Source: Acidimicrobiia bacterium (GTDB lineage Bacteria > Actinomycetota > Acidimicrobiia > Spongiisociales > Spongiisociaceae). From it: a stretch of 56,941 nt of DNA. The first letter of the stretch is position 1; each line of letters opens with the position of its first letter. A program made the translations under genes and the position numbers. Where the stretch lies: assembly GCA_011523395.1 (NCBI GenBank), contig WTGW01000176.1, positions 1 through 56,941 on the forward strand, given 5' to 3'. Below the pieces are notes generated by a model that saw only the letters and a list, made by a program, of their open reading frames with translations, was not told the DNA's origin and ran no database searches. This document shows positions 7,996-17,354 of the stretch, piece after piece.

Positions 7996-9030
7996 TCAGT
8001 CCCCGGCCAGCTCCCGGCTCCGGGCCACCACCCTGTCGAGAACGTCGCCGGCCGCGCCGCTGTCGATCGACTCGGCCGCCACGGAAACCCCTTCGGCCAG
8101 GTCGTCCGTACGGCCGGATGCGGCTATGGCGGCTGCCGCGTTCAGCAGGGAGACATCCCGGCAGGGACCGGGCTCTCCTTCCAGGACTCGGCGGGTGATG
8201 CCCGCGTTCACCTCGGCCGTTCCCCCCAGGAGGTCGGAAACGGGCGCCGGTCCCAGACCCACGTCTCGGGGCGACACCTCGGTTCTGGACACCCGGCCTC
8301 CGTCAAGCTGCCAGACCACGGAAGGACCGCTCAGGGTGAGCTCGTCCAAACCGTCCGAGCCGTGGAACACGAGGGCTCGCTCCGAGCCCCGGAGGCTCAG
8401 CACCCGGACCATGCGCTCCGCCATGCGCCCATCCGCCACACCTAGCGCGTACTTCCGCACCCCGGCCGGATTGCTCAGCGGACCCAGGAAGTTGAAGACC
8501 GTGGGAATGCCGAGCTCCTGGCGGACCGGTCCGGCGAAGCGCATTGCCGGGTGGTAGACCGGCGCCAGGAAGAAGGCGTAGCCCGCATCCATGAACAACC
8601 GGCGGTTCCTATCGGGTGGCAGGTCGATGACCACGCCGAGGGCTTCCAGCACGTCTGCCGAGCCGCACTTGGACGACATCGATCGGTTGCCGTGCTTGGC
8701 GATCGGTATGCCGGCGCCGGCCGCTACGAAGGAGGCGGTGGTGGAGATGTTGAAGGTACCGGAGCGATCGCCTCCTGTTCCCACTATGTCCACGGGATCG
8801 GCGTCGCCCAGGTCGACCCGGACCGCCGCCTCCACCATGCCGTCGACCAGGCCGCCCATCTCCTCTACCGTCTCTCCCTTGATGCGGAGCGCCACGATCA
8901 GGCCGGCGATCTGGGCAGGAGAGGCAAGGCCGCCCATCACCTGGCACATGGCCTGGCGGGCCTGGGCGCGACTCAGGTCGCCACCCTGGGAGATGGTTCC
9001 CAGCACCTCCGGCCAGGAGAATTCCGTCAT
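7996..9030 (-). CDS. trpD: Anthranilate phosphoribosyltransferase
   Basis: DIVGTGGDRSGTFNISTTASFVAAGAGIPIAKHGNRSMSSKCGSADVLEALG signature; start chosen at MTEFSWPEVL. Confidence 0.93.
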   Translation of the reverse strand: MTEFSWPEVLGTISQGGDLSRAQARQAMCQVMGGLASPAQIAGLIVALRIKGETVEEMGGLVDGMVEAAVRVDLGDADPVDIVGTGGDRSGTFNISTTASFVAAGAGIPIAKHGNRSMSSKCGSADVLEALGVVIDLPPDRNRRLFMDAGYAFFLAPVYHPAMRFAGPVRQELGIPTVFNFLGPLSNPAGVRKYALGVADGRMAERMVRVLSLRGSERALVFHGSDGLDELTLSGPSVVWQLDGGRVSRTEVSPRDVGLGPAPVSDLLGGTAEVNAGITRRVLEGEPGPCRDVSLLNAAAAIAASGRTDDLAEGVSVAAESIDSGAAGDVLDRVVARSRELAGD

Positions 9031-9161
9031 GGCGCGAAGCTTATCAGTGGTCCGTCCTCCCTCAACGGGCGAGATCCGCATGACACCCTAAGTTCCGGCG
9101 GAACGGTTGACCCGAACGCGGAAGGTACGGGGCCGGGAGAAGGTAACCGACCCCGTACCTC

Positions 9162-9187
9162 AAAAGGCCTGAGGAGGAAGGCCTTTC
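9162..9187 (-). terminator. Hairpin terminator candidate downstream of the aquaporin gene
   Basis: Minus sense AAAGGCCT-TCCTCCTC-AGGCCTTTT; another 9-bp inverted repeat GGTACGGGG/CCCCGTACC lies next to it at 9124-9159. Confidence 0.5.
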
Positions 9188-9832
9188 TCAGGAAGCCTCG
9201 GTGTTGATGAAACGGTCCACGTAGACCGCCACCGCACCGCCTACCAGCGGTCCCACGATGTAGGCCCAGGCGTCGGTGAAGTCCGCCGCGACGATGGCGG
9301 GGCCCAGGCTCCGCACCGGGTTGACGGAGGCCCCCGTGATCGGAACCAGCGCCAGGTGGATCACCACCAGCGTCAAACCGATGACGACGGGCGCGGCGGC
9401 ATTCTCGCCAGAGGTGACGCGCAGGATCACTATCACCAGGAAGGCGGTGAACAGTGCTTCCAGAGCGAGAACCCAGATCGGACCGATGTTCGCACCGTCC
9501 CCTACCACGGTCCTGCCGACCGCCGAAGCGCCCAGCACGGCGGCCACCAGGCCCGAAGCCAGAACCGCGCCGGCGAGTTGGGCCACGATGTATCCGACCG
9601 CGTCGGCGGCGGTGATCTGACCCCGGATAAGCTGGGCCACCGTGACGGCAGGGTTGTAGTGACCGCCCGACACCGAGCCGAACATGTACAGCGCTATCAG
9701 AAGGGCCAGACCGAACCCGAAGGCGATGGCAGCGATGCTTCCGCCCGAGCTGAGGATCGCCATGGAACCGACGCCGATCAGCACGAACGCCCCCAGCAAC
9801 TCCGCTAGGTACCTGTTGAGTGAACCAGTCAA
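9188..9832 (-). CDS. Aquaporin / MIP family channel
   Basis: SGGHYNPAVT first NPA loop and GASVNPVRSLGPA second loop (NPV), six hydrophobic segments. Confidence 0.9.
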   Translation of the reverse strand: MTGSLNRYLAELLGAFVLIGVGSMAILSSGGSIAAIAFGFGLALLIALYMFGSVSGGHYNPAVTVAQLIRGQITAADAVGYIVAQLAGAVLASGLVAAVLGASAVGRTVVGDGANIGPIWVLALEALFTAFLVIVILRVTSGENAAAPVVIGLTLVVIHLALVPITGASVNPVRSLGPAIVAADFTDAWAYIVGPLVGGAVAVYVDRFINTEAS

Positions 9833-9982
9833 GACGGACCTCCCCTGTTCGAGAGTGGGCTACTTGTCGGAGGTTAGACCTGCCACCATGCCCCGGCGTT
9901 TCATTGAGGCGGCGGACCCGGCCCGGTCCGGGTTGCAGCGCTGTCTCCCGGCAGGCCTGGTGGTCGGAGAGCGACCGGGGTC

Positions 9983-10375
9983 ATGAAGTCCATCAACCTG
10001 GTGGCGGTGGGGCTCGGGGCGGTAGCAGGCCTGCTCTCGATGGTCTTCGCCGGGCTGATCGGCCTGGCTGTCCTGTGGCTCGGCGCCCGTTTCGGGATAG
10101 ACACCGGCGAGACGGTCACCTGGGCCGTGCTGGCCCTGGCCTTGTTCGGGGGCGAGCATGTGGCGGGATACGTGGCCGGGCGCCTGGTTCCACCCTTCTT
10201 CGCCCGAATGCACGGCGCGGTCGCTGCCCTGGCGGTATACGCGGTGGTGGCCTCCTACAGCCTGGTGGCCGGCAGTCCTGCAGGCCCGCTGACCCTGGCA
10301 GGGTTCGCACTGGTCGCCGCCATCATCGGCCACGTCGCCGGAGCGTTCGGGGCCAGGTCCCGCCCTGATCAGTAA
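9983..10375 (+). CDS. Small multi-TM membrane protein of unknown function
   Basis: 130-aa ORF with about four hydrophobic segments. Confidence 0.55.
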   Translation: MKSINLVAVGLGAVAGLLSMVFAGLIGLAVLWLGARFGIDTGETVTWAVLALALFGGEHVAGYVAGRLVPPFFARMHGAVAALAVYAVVASYSLVAGSPAGPLTLAGFALVAAIIGHVAGAFGARSRPDQ

Positions 10376-10408
10376 AACAACATAATCAAGCAACTAGCTA
10401 GCCGACCA

Positions 10409-12268
10409 TCATGACCGCGGCAGTTGCTGTCCGACTAAGCCCACGGGTGTATATGGCGTTCCGTAACGCCGGGCGACCGCCCGGAGCGTGTAGTCACTCA
10501 AGATCGCCATCCCCGCGTATAGGAGCGTGATGAGCAGTCCCGGGGCCCGATCGATAGTAAAGTCCGCGAAGATCGCCAGATTCGTGAGTCCTGGTTGCTG
10601 TCCGAGTGTTCCGACCAAAAGCTCGGTAAGCACGCTCAGGCCCCAAGCCGCTGCCACGGCCAAACGTAAACCCGCGATGAGATGTGGGAGCATCGCTGGG
10701 ACCACGGTCGTGAGGCGCTCCCGGGCTTGCGATGCACCGGTTGCTGCATCGGCTCGAGTGTGGCCCTCCGAGACGAGACCGACCGCGTCCGACAAGTGGA
10801 CGGTGAGGATGATCAGTGCACCGAACGCGACTGCACCAACCTGGGAAGCCGGGCCTAACCCGAACCACACCGGAGCCAGAGCGGCTGCGACATAAAGCGG
10901 AGTCGGGCGCACGATCTCCAGGGAAAACGCCAGCAGGTCCCGCGCCGACCGGCTTCCGACGAGTACGACCATTACTAGGACGCTGCAGGCAATGCCGATC
11001 AGCAGGCCGAACAGGACGCCCCGAACAGTCGTCCAAGCGGCCGCGAGCAAAGCCGTGACGAATGGTTCATCCGCAAAGCCGTACCCACCCTCTCCGGTGA
11101 GAAGCTCGACGAGGTCCCATGGTTGGGGCAAGAGAGTCGCATAGGCATGGCTGCCGCCGGCGACCCACATCCACACGATGAGAAGAGCAACGAGCAGACC
11201 GAGGCGGTGCAGCGTGATCCGGCCATCGACCGCCACGCGTGGCCTGGCCGGTGCAGCAGCCGACTCTTCAACCTCTCCGCTCGTCGCAACCTCGTAGGTA
11301 GGGGTCGGGAGTGCTGACCGGCCGGAGCGATGCTCTCTCCATCCGGTGACAATTCGGCCCAATGCTCGCAGCACCAGGTCCGCGCCAATAGTGAGGGCCG
11401 CGAACACCACCAAGACCGCCATGAGCACGGCAGTAGCTTCACTTCGGTTGTCGAGCCGCGCGCTGGTCACGAGGGGGCCCAGCCCGGATGCTTGTATAGC
11501 CACTGACAGGCCCAACGCCGTCGCGACGGCCAGCCGGGCTGTGTCCAGGGACAGGCCAATCATGTCCGGAGGGACAGCAGCTCGATCCCCGCGGGACGGT
11601 AGACCTCCCCTGGCGAGGGCGTGCAGCGACACCGTGGGATCCGAACGCCGGAACACTGCGACGGTTCAGATCGCGACAATCGGTAACACCCCGACGGTGA
11701 CTACAGCGACCCCCGGTCTCGTCGTGGTAAACCCGTCCACCAAAACAAAGAACGGAGCAAGAAAAACATAGAGGGCGAGGGGGGGAATGAGCCGCAGGAC
11801 ATCGACGTAGAACAGGAACCGCTCCCGCGCCCAACGGCTGTAGCCGAACACCAGCCCGACCACGATACCTGGCACGCCTCCCAGCAAGAGCCCCCACCAC
11901 GCTCTAGCGAGGACCTCTCCGCACAGCGTCGGGACCTCTTCTCGGATGGACCACAACGCGTCGAGGATCTCCTGGGGCGCAGGCAAGATAGCTGGTCGCA
12001 CCAAGCCGACGCTGGAGACAACGGTCCACAGGGCCAAGACCGCCACCGGAACGACCAACGCCCTCGCAACCCGGCTCTCCCGGATCATCGAGCCCATGAC
12101 ACTCCAACCTTCAACCTCAGCCCCTCCCGGATCCTCCTCAGGCCATCGCAGTCGAGCCGGATCCGGCCTCAGGCTAACTTCGTCCCGCGGGCGGTACTCC
12201 GGGCAATCCACCAAGGGTTGCACCGCAGGACCAACCAGTCGCCCAACCACCGTAACGCGTCGTTCCAA
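10409..12268 (-). pseudogene. Fused two-domain SsuC/TauC-type ABC transporter permease interrupted by an in-frame TGA (11666-11668)
   Basis: ORFs 11666-12268(-) and 10409-11656(-) share a frame; the first ends inside a permease domain (VVTVGVLPIVAI*) and the second starts with the rest of that domain followed by a second full permease domain. Likely original start at MGSMIRES (12097). Confidence 0.65.
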
Positions 12269-12489
12269 GTGGAGGCTTTAGCTAGCAATTAGACCCAATC
12301 TCCATGGTGGGGGTCTGTGCGGGTGGAGGAGTAGGAGCCTTGAGCTCCGACCTGGGCTATGACTATTGGTTGCTCCGTTCGGGTCTGGGCGCCAAATGCA
12401 TCCGCCGGGTCATGCGCGCCGCCTTCGAAGCCGGGCTTGAAGTGCCCTGATAGCGCCGGTGTGTAGGGGGACATCAGGAATCAGGGCTA

Positions 12490-12915
12490 GCAGGGGTGCG
12501 GCGAGCCCGCCGGTAAGCCGGATTCTGTACCCGCCTATGACGGGCGACGGCCATCCATCTGGGGTCTGCGTTGCCGCCAGACCTCGGTGCGGTCCACCCG
12601 AAGCTTGACCGGCGGACCACCGACGCCTCTGCTTGACCTTGCTCCGGGAGGGGTTTACCAGCCACCCCGGTTTCCCGGGATGCTGGTGGTCTCTTACACC
12701 ACCGTTTCACCCTTGCCTGTGCCCCCGAGAGGGCCATCGGCGGTCTGATCTCTGTGGCACTTTCCGTCGGGTCGCCCCGCCTGGGCGTTACCCAGCTCCC
12801 TGTCCTGTGGAGTCCGGACTTTCCTCGATTGCCTTGGGCAACCGCGGCCGTCTGGCGGACTCGCCGCACAGGACAGGATAGTGACGGTCGATCTGCAACG
12901 GCCCTACGCGGGCGA
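12490..12915 (-). ncRNA. rnpB: RNase P RNA (bacterial type A); boundaries approximate
   Basis: Minus sense 5' region GAGGAAAGTCCGGACTCCACAGGACAGG (P4/CRI) and 3' region ACAGAATCCGGCTTACCGG. Confidence 0.93.
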
Positions 12916-12947
12916 GCACGCGAGCGGCCGGTAACCTGGACAACCGC

Positions 12948-13640
12948 ATGTGTGGGCGGTACGTCATCAACGCCGAGCCTGACGACCTGGCCGGCTACTT
13001 CGGTGTGGATCACGTGTTGACCGAGCGTCTCGAACCCAGCTACAACGTGGCTCCTACCGATCCCGTGTACGCCGTGGCCGAGCACAGGGGATCCAGGCAG
13101 CTCGGGTCCTTCCGCTGGGGCCTGATACCCCACTGGGCCGCCGACCGGAAGGGCCCGCTCAACATCAACGCCCGGGCCGAGACCGTGGCCACAAAGCCGG
13201 CCTTCCGGGACTCGCTGCGCCGCCGACGGTGCCTCCTGCCGGCCACCGGGTTCTTCGAATGGGGCCATACGGAGGTCGGGAAGCATCCCTACTTCGTGAG
13301 GATGGCCGACGACGCCCCGATGGCGTTTGCGGGTATCTGGGCGGCCTGGAAGGATCCGGAAGGCGGGGAGTGGATCCGGAGCGCCGCCATCATCACGACC
13401 GTGGCCAATGAAGGCCTTTCCCCGATTCATACCCGCATGCCGGTGATCCTGGAACCTGACGATTGGGATCTCTGGCTGGACCGGGACATCCGTTCTGCCG
13501 GGGCCGTCGAGCCGCTCCTGGGTCCCCTCGCCGACTCCAAGCTGACCTGGTACCCGGTGTCCCGCCAGGTCAACAGCGTGCGGAACAACCTCCCCACCAA
13601 CATCACCCCCCTGCCCCGTCTCGAATTGCTCGACTCTTAG
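12948..13640 (+). CDS. SRAP-domain (HMCES/YedK) abasic-site protein
   Basis: MCGRYVI catalytic Cys start, PSYNVAPT, RWGLIPHWA, NARAET, RRCLLPATGFFEW, HTRMPVIL motifs. Confidence 0.93.
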   Translation: MCGRYVINAEPDDLAGYFGVDHVLTERLEPSYNVAPTDPVYAVAEHRGSRQLGSFRWGLIPHWAADRKGPLNINARAETVATKPAFRDSLRRRRCLLPATGFFEWGHTEVGKHPYFVRMADDAPMAFAGIWAAWKDPEGGEWIRSAAIITTVANEGLSPIHTRMPVILEPDDWDLWLDRDIRSAGAVEPLLGPLADSKLTWYPVSRQVNSVRNNLPTNITPLPRLELLDS

Positions 13641-13948
13641 GCGACCGGAGTATCCCCAGGCCCGACGATCGCCAATTGGCCGAGAACTACGGCTCCCGGC
13701 ATCACCAGCCCTGCCCGGAACCTCAGGATCAGGGCGTCATAGACGGTGCGGTAAACCTCAGGTTCGAGAGCCACCGTGAACCTCAGGATCAGGGCGTCAT
13801 ACATGGCGTCCTGTGCATCAAGTTCGAAACCCACACCGAACCTGAGGCTCACAGCGTCATATATGACGTCCTGTGCATCAAGAACCGAGAATCCGGGCAA
13901 AACTCGCGAAAAACCGGTGCTCCGCACCGGGCCCTCCCCCGCCGCCAC
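13637..13948 (-). CDS. Hypothetical 103-aa protein with 20-aa repeats (xAQDxxYDAxxLRFxVxxE) encoded by the 60-bp repeat; reality uncertain
   Basis: Repeat period is a multiple of 3 and the frame stays open; it converges on the SRAP stop codon with a 4-nt overlap. Confidence 0.3.
   Translation of the reverse strand: MAAGEGPVRSTGFSRVLPGFSVLDAQDVIYDAVSLRFGVGFELDAQDAMYDALILRFTVALEPEVYRTVYDALILRFRAGLVMPGAVVLGQLAIVGPGDTPVA
13721..13900. repeat. 60-bp tandem repeat, three copies, each with a palindromic core
   Basis: CCT(C/G)AGG(A/C)TCA(G/C)(G/A)GCGTCATA begins at 13721, 13781 and 13841; cores are GCGTCATACATGGCGT and GCGTCATATATGACGT. Confidence 0.85.
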
Positions 13949-14336
13949 CTGTCCTGTTTGGGAGCGTGGTCGGCCATGCCCGGCTGGCTGCCGGGTATCG
14001 GCGGTTCGCTCGATGAGCTGTCATGTTCCCTCGGGCCGGCCGTTCCGATCGGTCCCACATCATCGGCCGGTGTAGGTGCTTGGCGATAGGCAACGTATAT
14101 GGGAGGTGTGACAATTCCAGGCCGTATTGGTGAGAACGCGAAAAATCTCGCTGTGGCCCCCTGCTCCGAGGACTGCCCGAACACTTCGGGGGAGCCGTGT
14201 CGCGCCGGTCACTCCCGCACCTGTGCCTCGGCTGCACAGTCACCCGGATTCCGGTAACCGGAACCTCACTCGTGACCCACACGCGGAGAAATCGTTTACC
14301 GATGCACGCGGGAGCGATCTAGATTCAGTCGTGCAC

Positions 14337-14939
14337 ATGACCCGCATACTCCTGGTGCGCCACGCCCCCACGCCGGAAACCGGTGACCGCCTGACCGGGC
14401 GGGCCCCGGGCGTCACCCTGGATCGCAAGGGTCGCGAGGCCGCCCAGGCCGCCGCCGAGGCGCTGGCCGGGCTGGACATCGAGGCGGTTTACAGTTCACC
14501 CATCGAACGAACCATGGAAACAGCGGTCCTGGTCGCCCGGCCGCACGAGATGGACCCCGTCGTCGAACCCGGCCTGACAGAGATGGACTTCGGCAGCTGG
14601 ACCGGGCAGACCCTCGACTCGCTGCGGCGTCTGGAGGCTTGGCAATCGGTCCAGATGACGCCTTCCCGGTTCCGGTTCCCAGACGGTGAGTCCTTCGCGG
14701 AGGCCCAGCACCGGTCGGTCGGAAGCGTGGAGCGGATCGCCGGGATGCACGAAGGGAAGACGGTGGTGGCGGTAAGCCACGCCGACATCATCAAGCTGGT
14801 GATCGCCCACTACCTCGGCCAGGCCCTCGACCTGTTCCAGCGGCTGAGGATCTCGACCGCGTCGATCTCCGAGCTCAGCATCGAAGCAGGCCAGCCTCCG
14901 GCCGTGGTCTCCATCAACGCAACCGGGGTGGTCGTGTGA
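14337..14939 (+). CDS. Histidine phosphatase family protein (MSMEG_4193 type)
   Basis: LLVRHAPTPETGDRLTGR, VYSSPIERTMETA, E..FG.W.G motifs; followed by DUF3090 and SCO1664-like genes. Confidence 0.88.
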   Translation: MTRILLVRHAPTPETGDRLTGRAPGVTLDRKGREAAQAAAEALAGLDIEAVYSSPIERTMETAVLVARPHEMDPVVEPGLTEMDFGSWTGQTLDSLRRLEAWQSVQMTPSRFRFPDGESFAEAQHRSVGSVERIAGMHEGKTVVAVSHADIIKLVIAHYLGQALDLFQRLRISTASISELSIEAGQPPAVVSINATGVVV

Positions 14940-15448
14940 GCAGCCCATCCTCCCGGCAGTTCGGACCGGTGGACCTCTTCCTTGTCGGGGCAATCGGCCC
15001 GCCGGGGCAGAGGGCCTTCTACCTGTTCGTCCAGACGCAGCACGAGAGAGCCTGGTTCCTGTTCGAGAAGACCCAGGCGGCGGTGCTCGGCGAGCAGGGC
15101 CTGGAGCTGATCTCGAACATGGGATGGGATGACGACGTGCCGGTGGATGATCTGGTGGCCCAGGGCGCCGACCTGCCCGAGCCGACCCTCGAAACCGACG
15201 TGCTGTTCCGGGTGATGTCCATCGCCATGCGAATCGAGGGGGACGAGGAGATGACCCTGCTGCTGGAGGGTCAGGCCGACGATGAGAAGGCCACCTTTGC
15301 GATCACGCCGCAGCAACTCAGGGCGGGTGCGGTGATGGCGCTGCGTGCGGTCCACTCCGGACGGGCTCAATGCCCGGAATGCCTGTTACCCGAGGACCCC
15401 GAGGGGCACAACTGCCCATCGGGTAACGGCCACCGACTGCCCGGGTGA
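14936..15448 (+). CDS. DUF3090 family protein
   Basis: Pattern of actinobacterial DUF3090, C-terminal CPECLLP...GHNCPSGNGH zinc-type motif; gene context. Confidence 0.85.
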   Translation: MSSPSSRQFGPVDLFLVGAIGPPGQRAFYLFVQTQHERAWFLFEKTQAAVLGEQGLELISNMGWDDDVPVDDLVAQGADLPEPTLETDVLFRVMSIAMRIEGDEEMTLLLEGQADDEKATFAITPQQLRAGAVMALRAVHSGRAQCPECLLPEDPEGHNCPSGNGHRLPG

Positions 15449-16137
15449 CCGGCCCGGCCGGCGACGCCTGGGACATCGCCGAGATCATCGGCCGGTTCCA
15501 GAACGCCTCCAACGCAACCTTGCTGGCGGTGACCGGTACGGGCAGGATGGTGGTCTACAAGCCCGAACAGGGACAGCGCCCGCTCTACGACTTCGACTGC
15601 CTCACCCTCCCGGCCCGCGAGGTGCTGACCTTCGAGCTCGCCAGCGCGGCCGGGCTGGACTGCGTTCCCGAAACGGTGCCGATCAGCGGGCCGTTCGGAC
15701 CGGGCTCGGCCCAGACGTTCGTGGAGGTGGACGAGGACTTCGATCCGGCGCCCCTGATCAACGAGGCCGACCCGACCCTCTGGCCGATCATCACCCTGGA
15801 CCTGGTGATCAACAACGCCGACCGCAAGGCCGGGCACGTGATCGCCGACCGCTCGGGACGGATCTGGTGCATCGACCACGGCCTGACGCTCCACGCCGAG
15901 CCCAAACTCCGCACGGTCATGTGGGGATTCTCCGGCCAGGCCCTGCCCCACACGATGGTGGATTGCGTCAGGAGGCTCGATCAGGCCATCGGCAATCGGC
16001 TGCACGCCCGCACGGAGGAGCTCCTCGGCAGCGAGGAAGCCGACGCGCTGGCCGCCCGGGTGGAGGCGCTGCTCGACGACCCGACCCACCCCTACCCGCC
16101 TACCGACCGGCATCCCCTCCCATGGCCTCTCTGGTGA
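15445..16137 (+). CDS. SCO1664-family (PI3/4-kinase-like) protein
   Basis: MVVYKPEQGQRPLYDF, INNADRKAGH, IDHGLTLH motifs; gene context. Confidence 0.85.
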   Translation: MTGPAGDAWDIAEIIGRFQNASNATLLAVTGTGRMVVYKPEQGQRPLYDFDCLTLPAREVLTFELASAAGLDCVPETVPISGPFGPGSAQTFVEVDEDFDPAPLINEADPTLWPIITLDLVINNADRKAGHVIADRSGRIWCIDHGLTLHAEPKLRTVMWGFSGQALPHTMVDCVRRLDQAIGNRLHARTEELLGSEEADALAARVEALLDDPTHPYPPTDRHPLPWPLW

Positions 16138-16189
16138 GCCGGAGGATTGATCACGACGTTGCGCCGAGTCCGTCTATCCTGTCCCGGCA

Positions 16190-16297
16190 ATGGCGTCGCC
16201 TGCAGACAACGGCCGGAGCCGCTGGGGCTCCTTTCTGGCCACCGTCATCTTCCTCGGGATCATGGTGGCGTTCTATCTGTGGCCCAATCCGGCCTGA
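16190..16297 (+). CDS. 35-aa single-TM microprotein (not in ORF track)
   Basis: MASPADNGRSRWGSFLATVIFLGIMVAFYLWPNPA, between the SCO1664-like gene and the LLM oxidoreductase. Confidence 0.4.
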   Translation: MASPADNGRSRWGSFLATVIFLGIMVAFYLWPNPA

Positions 16298-16329
16298 ACG
16301 ACTCTTAGACACCCTACGGAGATGATCCG

Positions 16330-17319
16330 ATGAAGCGCTTCGCCTATTTCTGCGGCCATGAGCAATGGCACCCCGAGGAGTTGGTCCGCCACGCGGTCCT
16401 CGCCGAGCGAGCCGGATTCGACATGGTGGTCGTCTCGGAACACTTCCATCCTTGGGTCGATGATGTGTCGGCCTCCGGATTCGCCTTCTCGACCCTGGGC
16501 GCCATGGCGGAGGCCACCGAGCGCATCGAGCTAGCCACCGGGGTTACCACCCCCCTGTGGAGGTACCATCCCGCCATCGTCGCCCAGGCTGCCGCCACCC
16601 TCGATCGGTTGAGCGGCGGGAGGTTCAACCTCGGGGTGGGAACCGGCGAGAACATCAACGAGGGCCCGCTCGGCTACCACTTTCCCAAGTACGCGGAGCG
16701 CGCCGCCCGGATGTCGGAGGCGCTCGAGATCATGAGCCGCCTGCTGCAGGGGGAGAAACTCTCCTACAACGGCGACTACTACACGACCGACCGGGCCAGG
16801 CTGTACTCCCCGCCGGTATCCCGGGTACCGATCCTCGTGGCGGCGGGCGGCCCCAAGACGGCCGGTCTGGCGGGTCGCAAGGCGGACGGGATCATCGTCT
16901 CGGTTAAGGATCCCGCGGCCGCGCTGGAGCGGGTCATCGGCCCGGCCCGGGAAGCGGCGGCCGAGGCGGGACGGCCCCGCCCGACGCTGCTCACCTCACG
17001 CTGGTCGATCATGGCCGACAGCGACGACGAGGCTTGGGAAGCGCTCTACTCGTGGCGCGGGCTCCGGGCGCCGGGACGTCTCCAGGCCGTGGATCCGATG
17101 ACGCTGCGGAAACGGGCCGACGATCTACCGCGCGAGGAGATACTCGGGCGTTACGCAAGGGCGACCAGCGCCGAGGACATCGTCAACCTGTACCTGCCGC
17201 TGGTGGGCTCGATCGACGCCGACATCGTCACCATCCAGATGGCCTCGGTCGACCAGGAGGGTCTCATCGACCTCCTGGGCCGGGAGGTACTCCCCGCACT
17301 CCGCGACGCCGCCGGGTGA
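16330..17319 (+). CDS. LLM-class F420-dependent oxidoreductase (TIGR03557/F420-G6PD-like)
   Basis: FAYFCGHEQWHPEELVRHAVLAERAGFDMVVVSEHFHPW, VGTGENINE, VAAGGPKTAGLAGRKADGII. Confidence 0.9.
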   Translation: MKRFAYFCGHEQWHPEELVRHAVLAERAGFDMVVVSEHFHPWVDDVSASGFAFSTLGAMAEATERIELATGVTTPLWRYHPAIVAQAAATLDRLSGGRFNLGVGTGENINEGPLGYHFPKYAERAARMSEALEIMSRLLQGEKLSYNGDYYTTDRARLYSPPVSRVPILVAAGGPKTAGLAGRKADGIIVSVKDPAAALERVIGPAREAAAEAGRPRPTLLTSRWSIMADSDDEAWEALYSWRGLRAPGRLQAVDPMTLRKRADDLPREEILGRYARATSAEDIVNLYLPLVGSIDADIVTIQMASVDQEGLIDLLGREVLPALRDAAG

Positions 17320-17354
17320 GACCCGGAGGGGCGACACTGAACCGCTCTCGCTCA

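Noticed and set aside
11666-11668. Second selenocysteine codon in the ABC permease
   Set aside because: UGA is in a membrane-transport domain without redox Cys context and no nearby downstream hairpin was found; nonsense mutation or sequence error is simpler.
12474-13430. 318-aa minus-strand ORF across the RNase P RNA and SRAP gene
   Set aside because: Covers rnpB and runs antisense to a clear SRAP gene; no protein motif.
13721-13900. CRISPR array
   Set aside because: Units are contiguous 60-bp near-repeats without unique spacers between short identical repeats, and no cas genes are present in the window.
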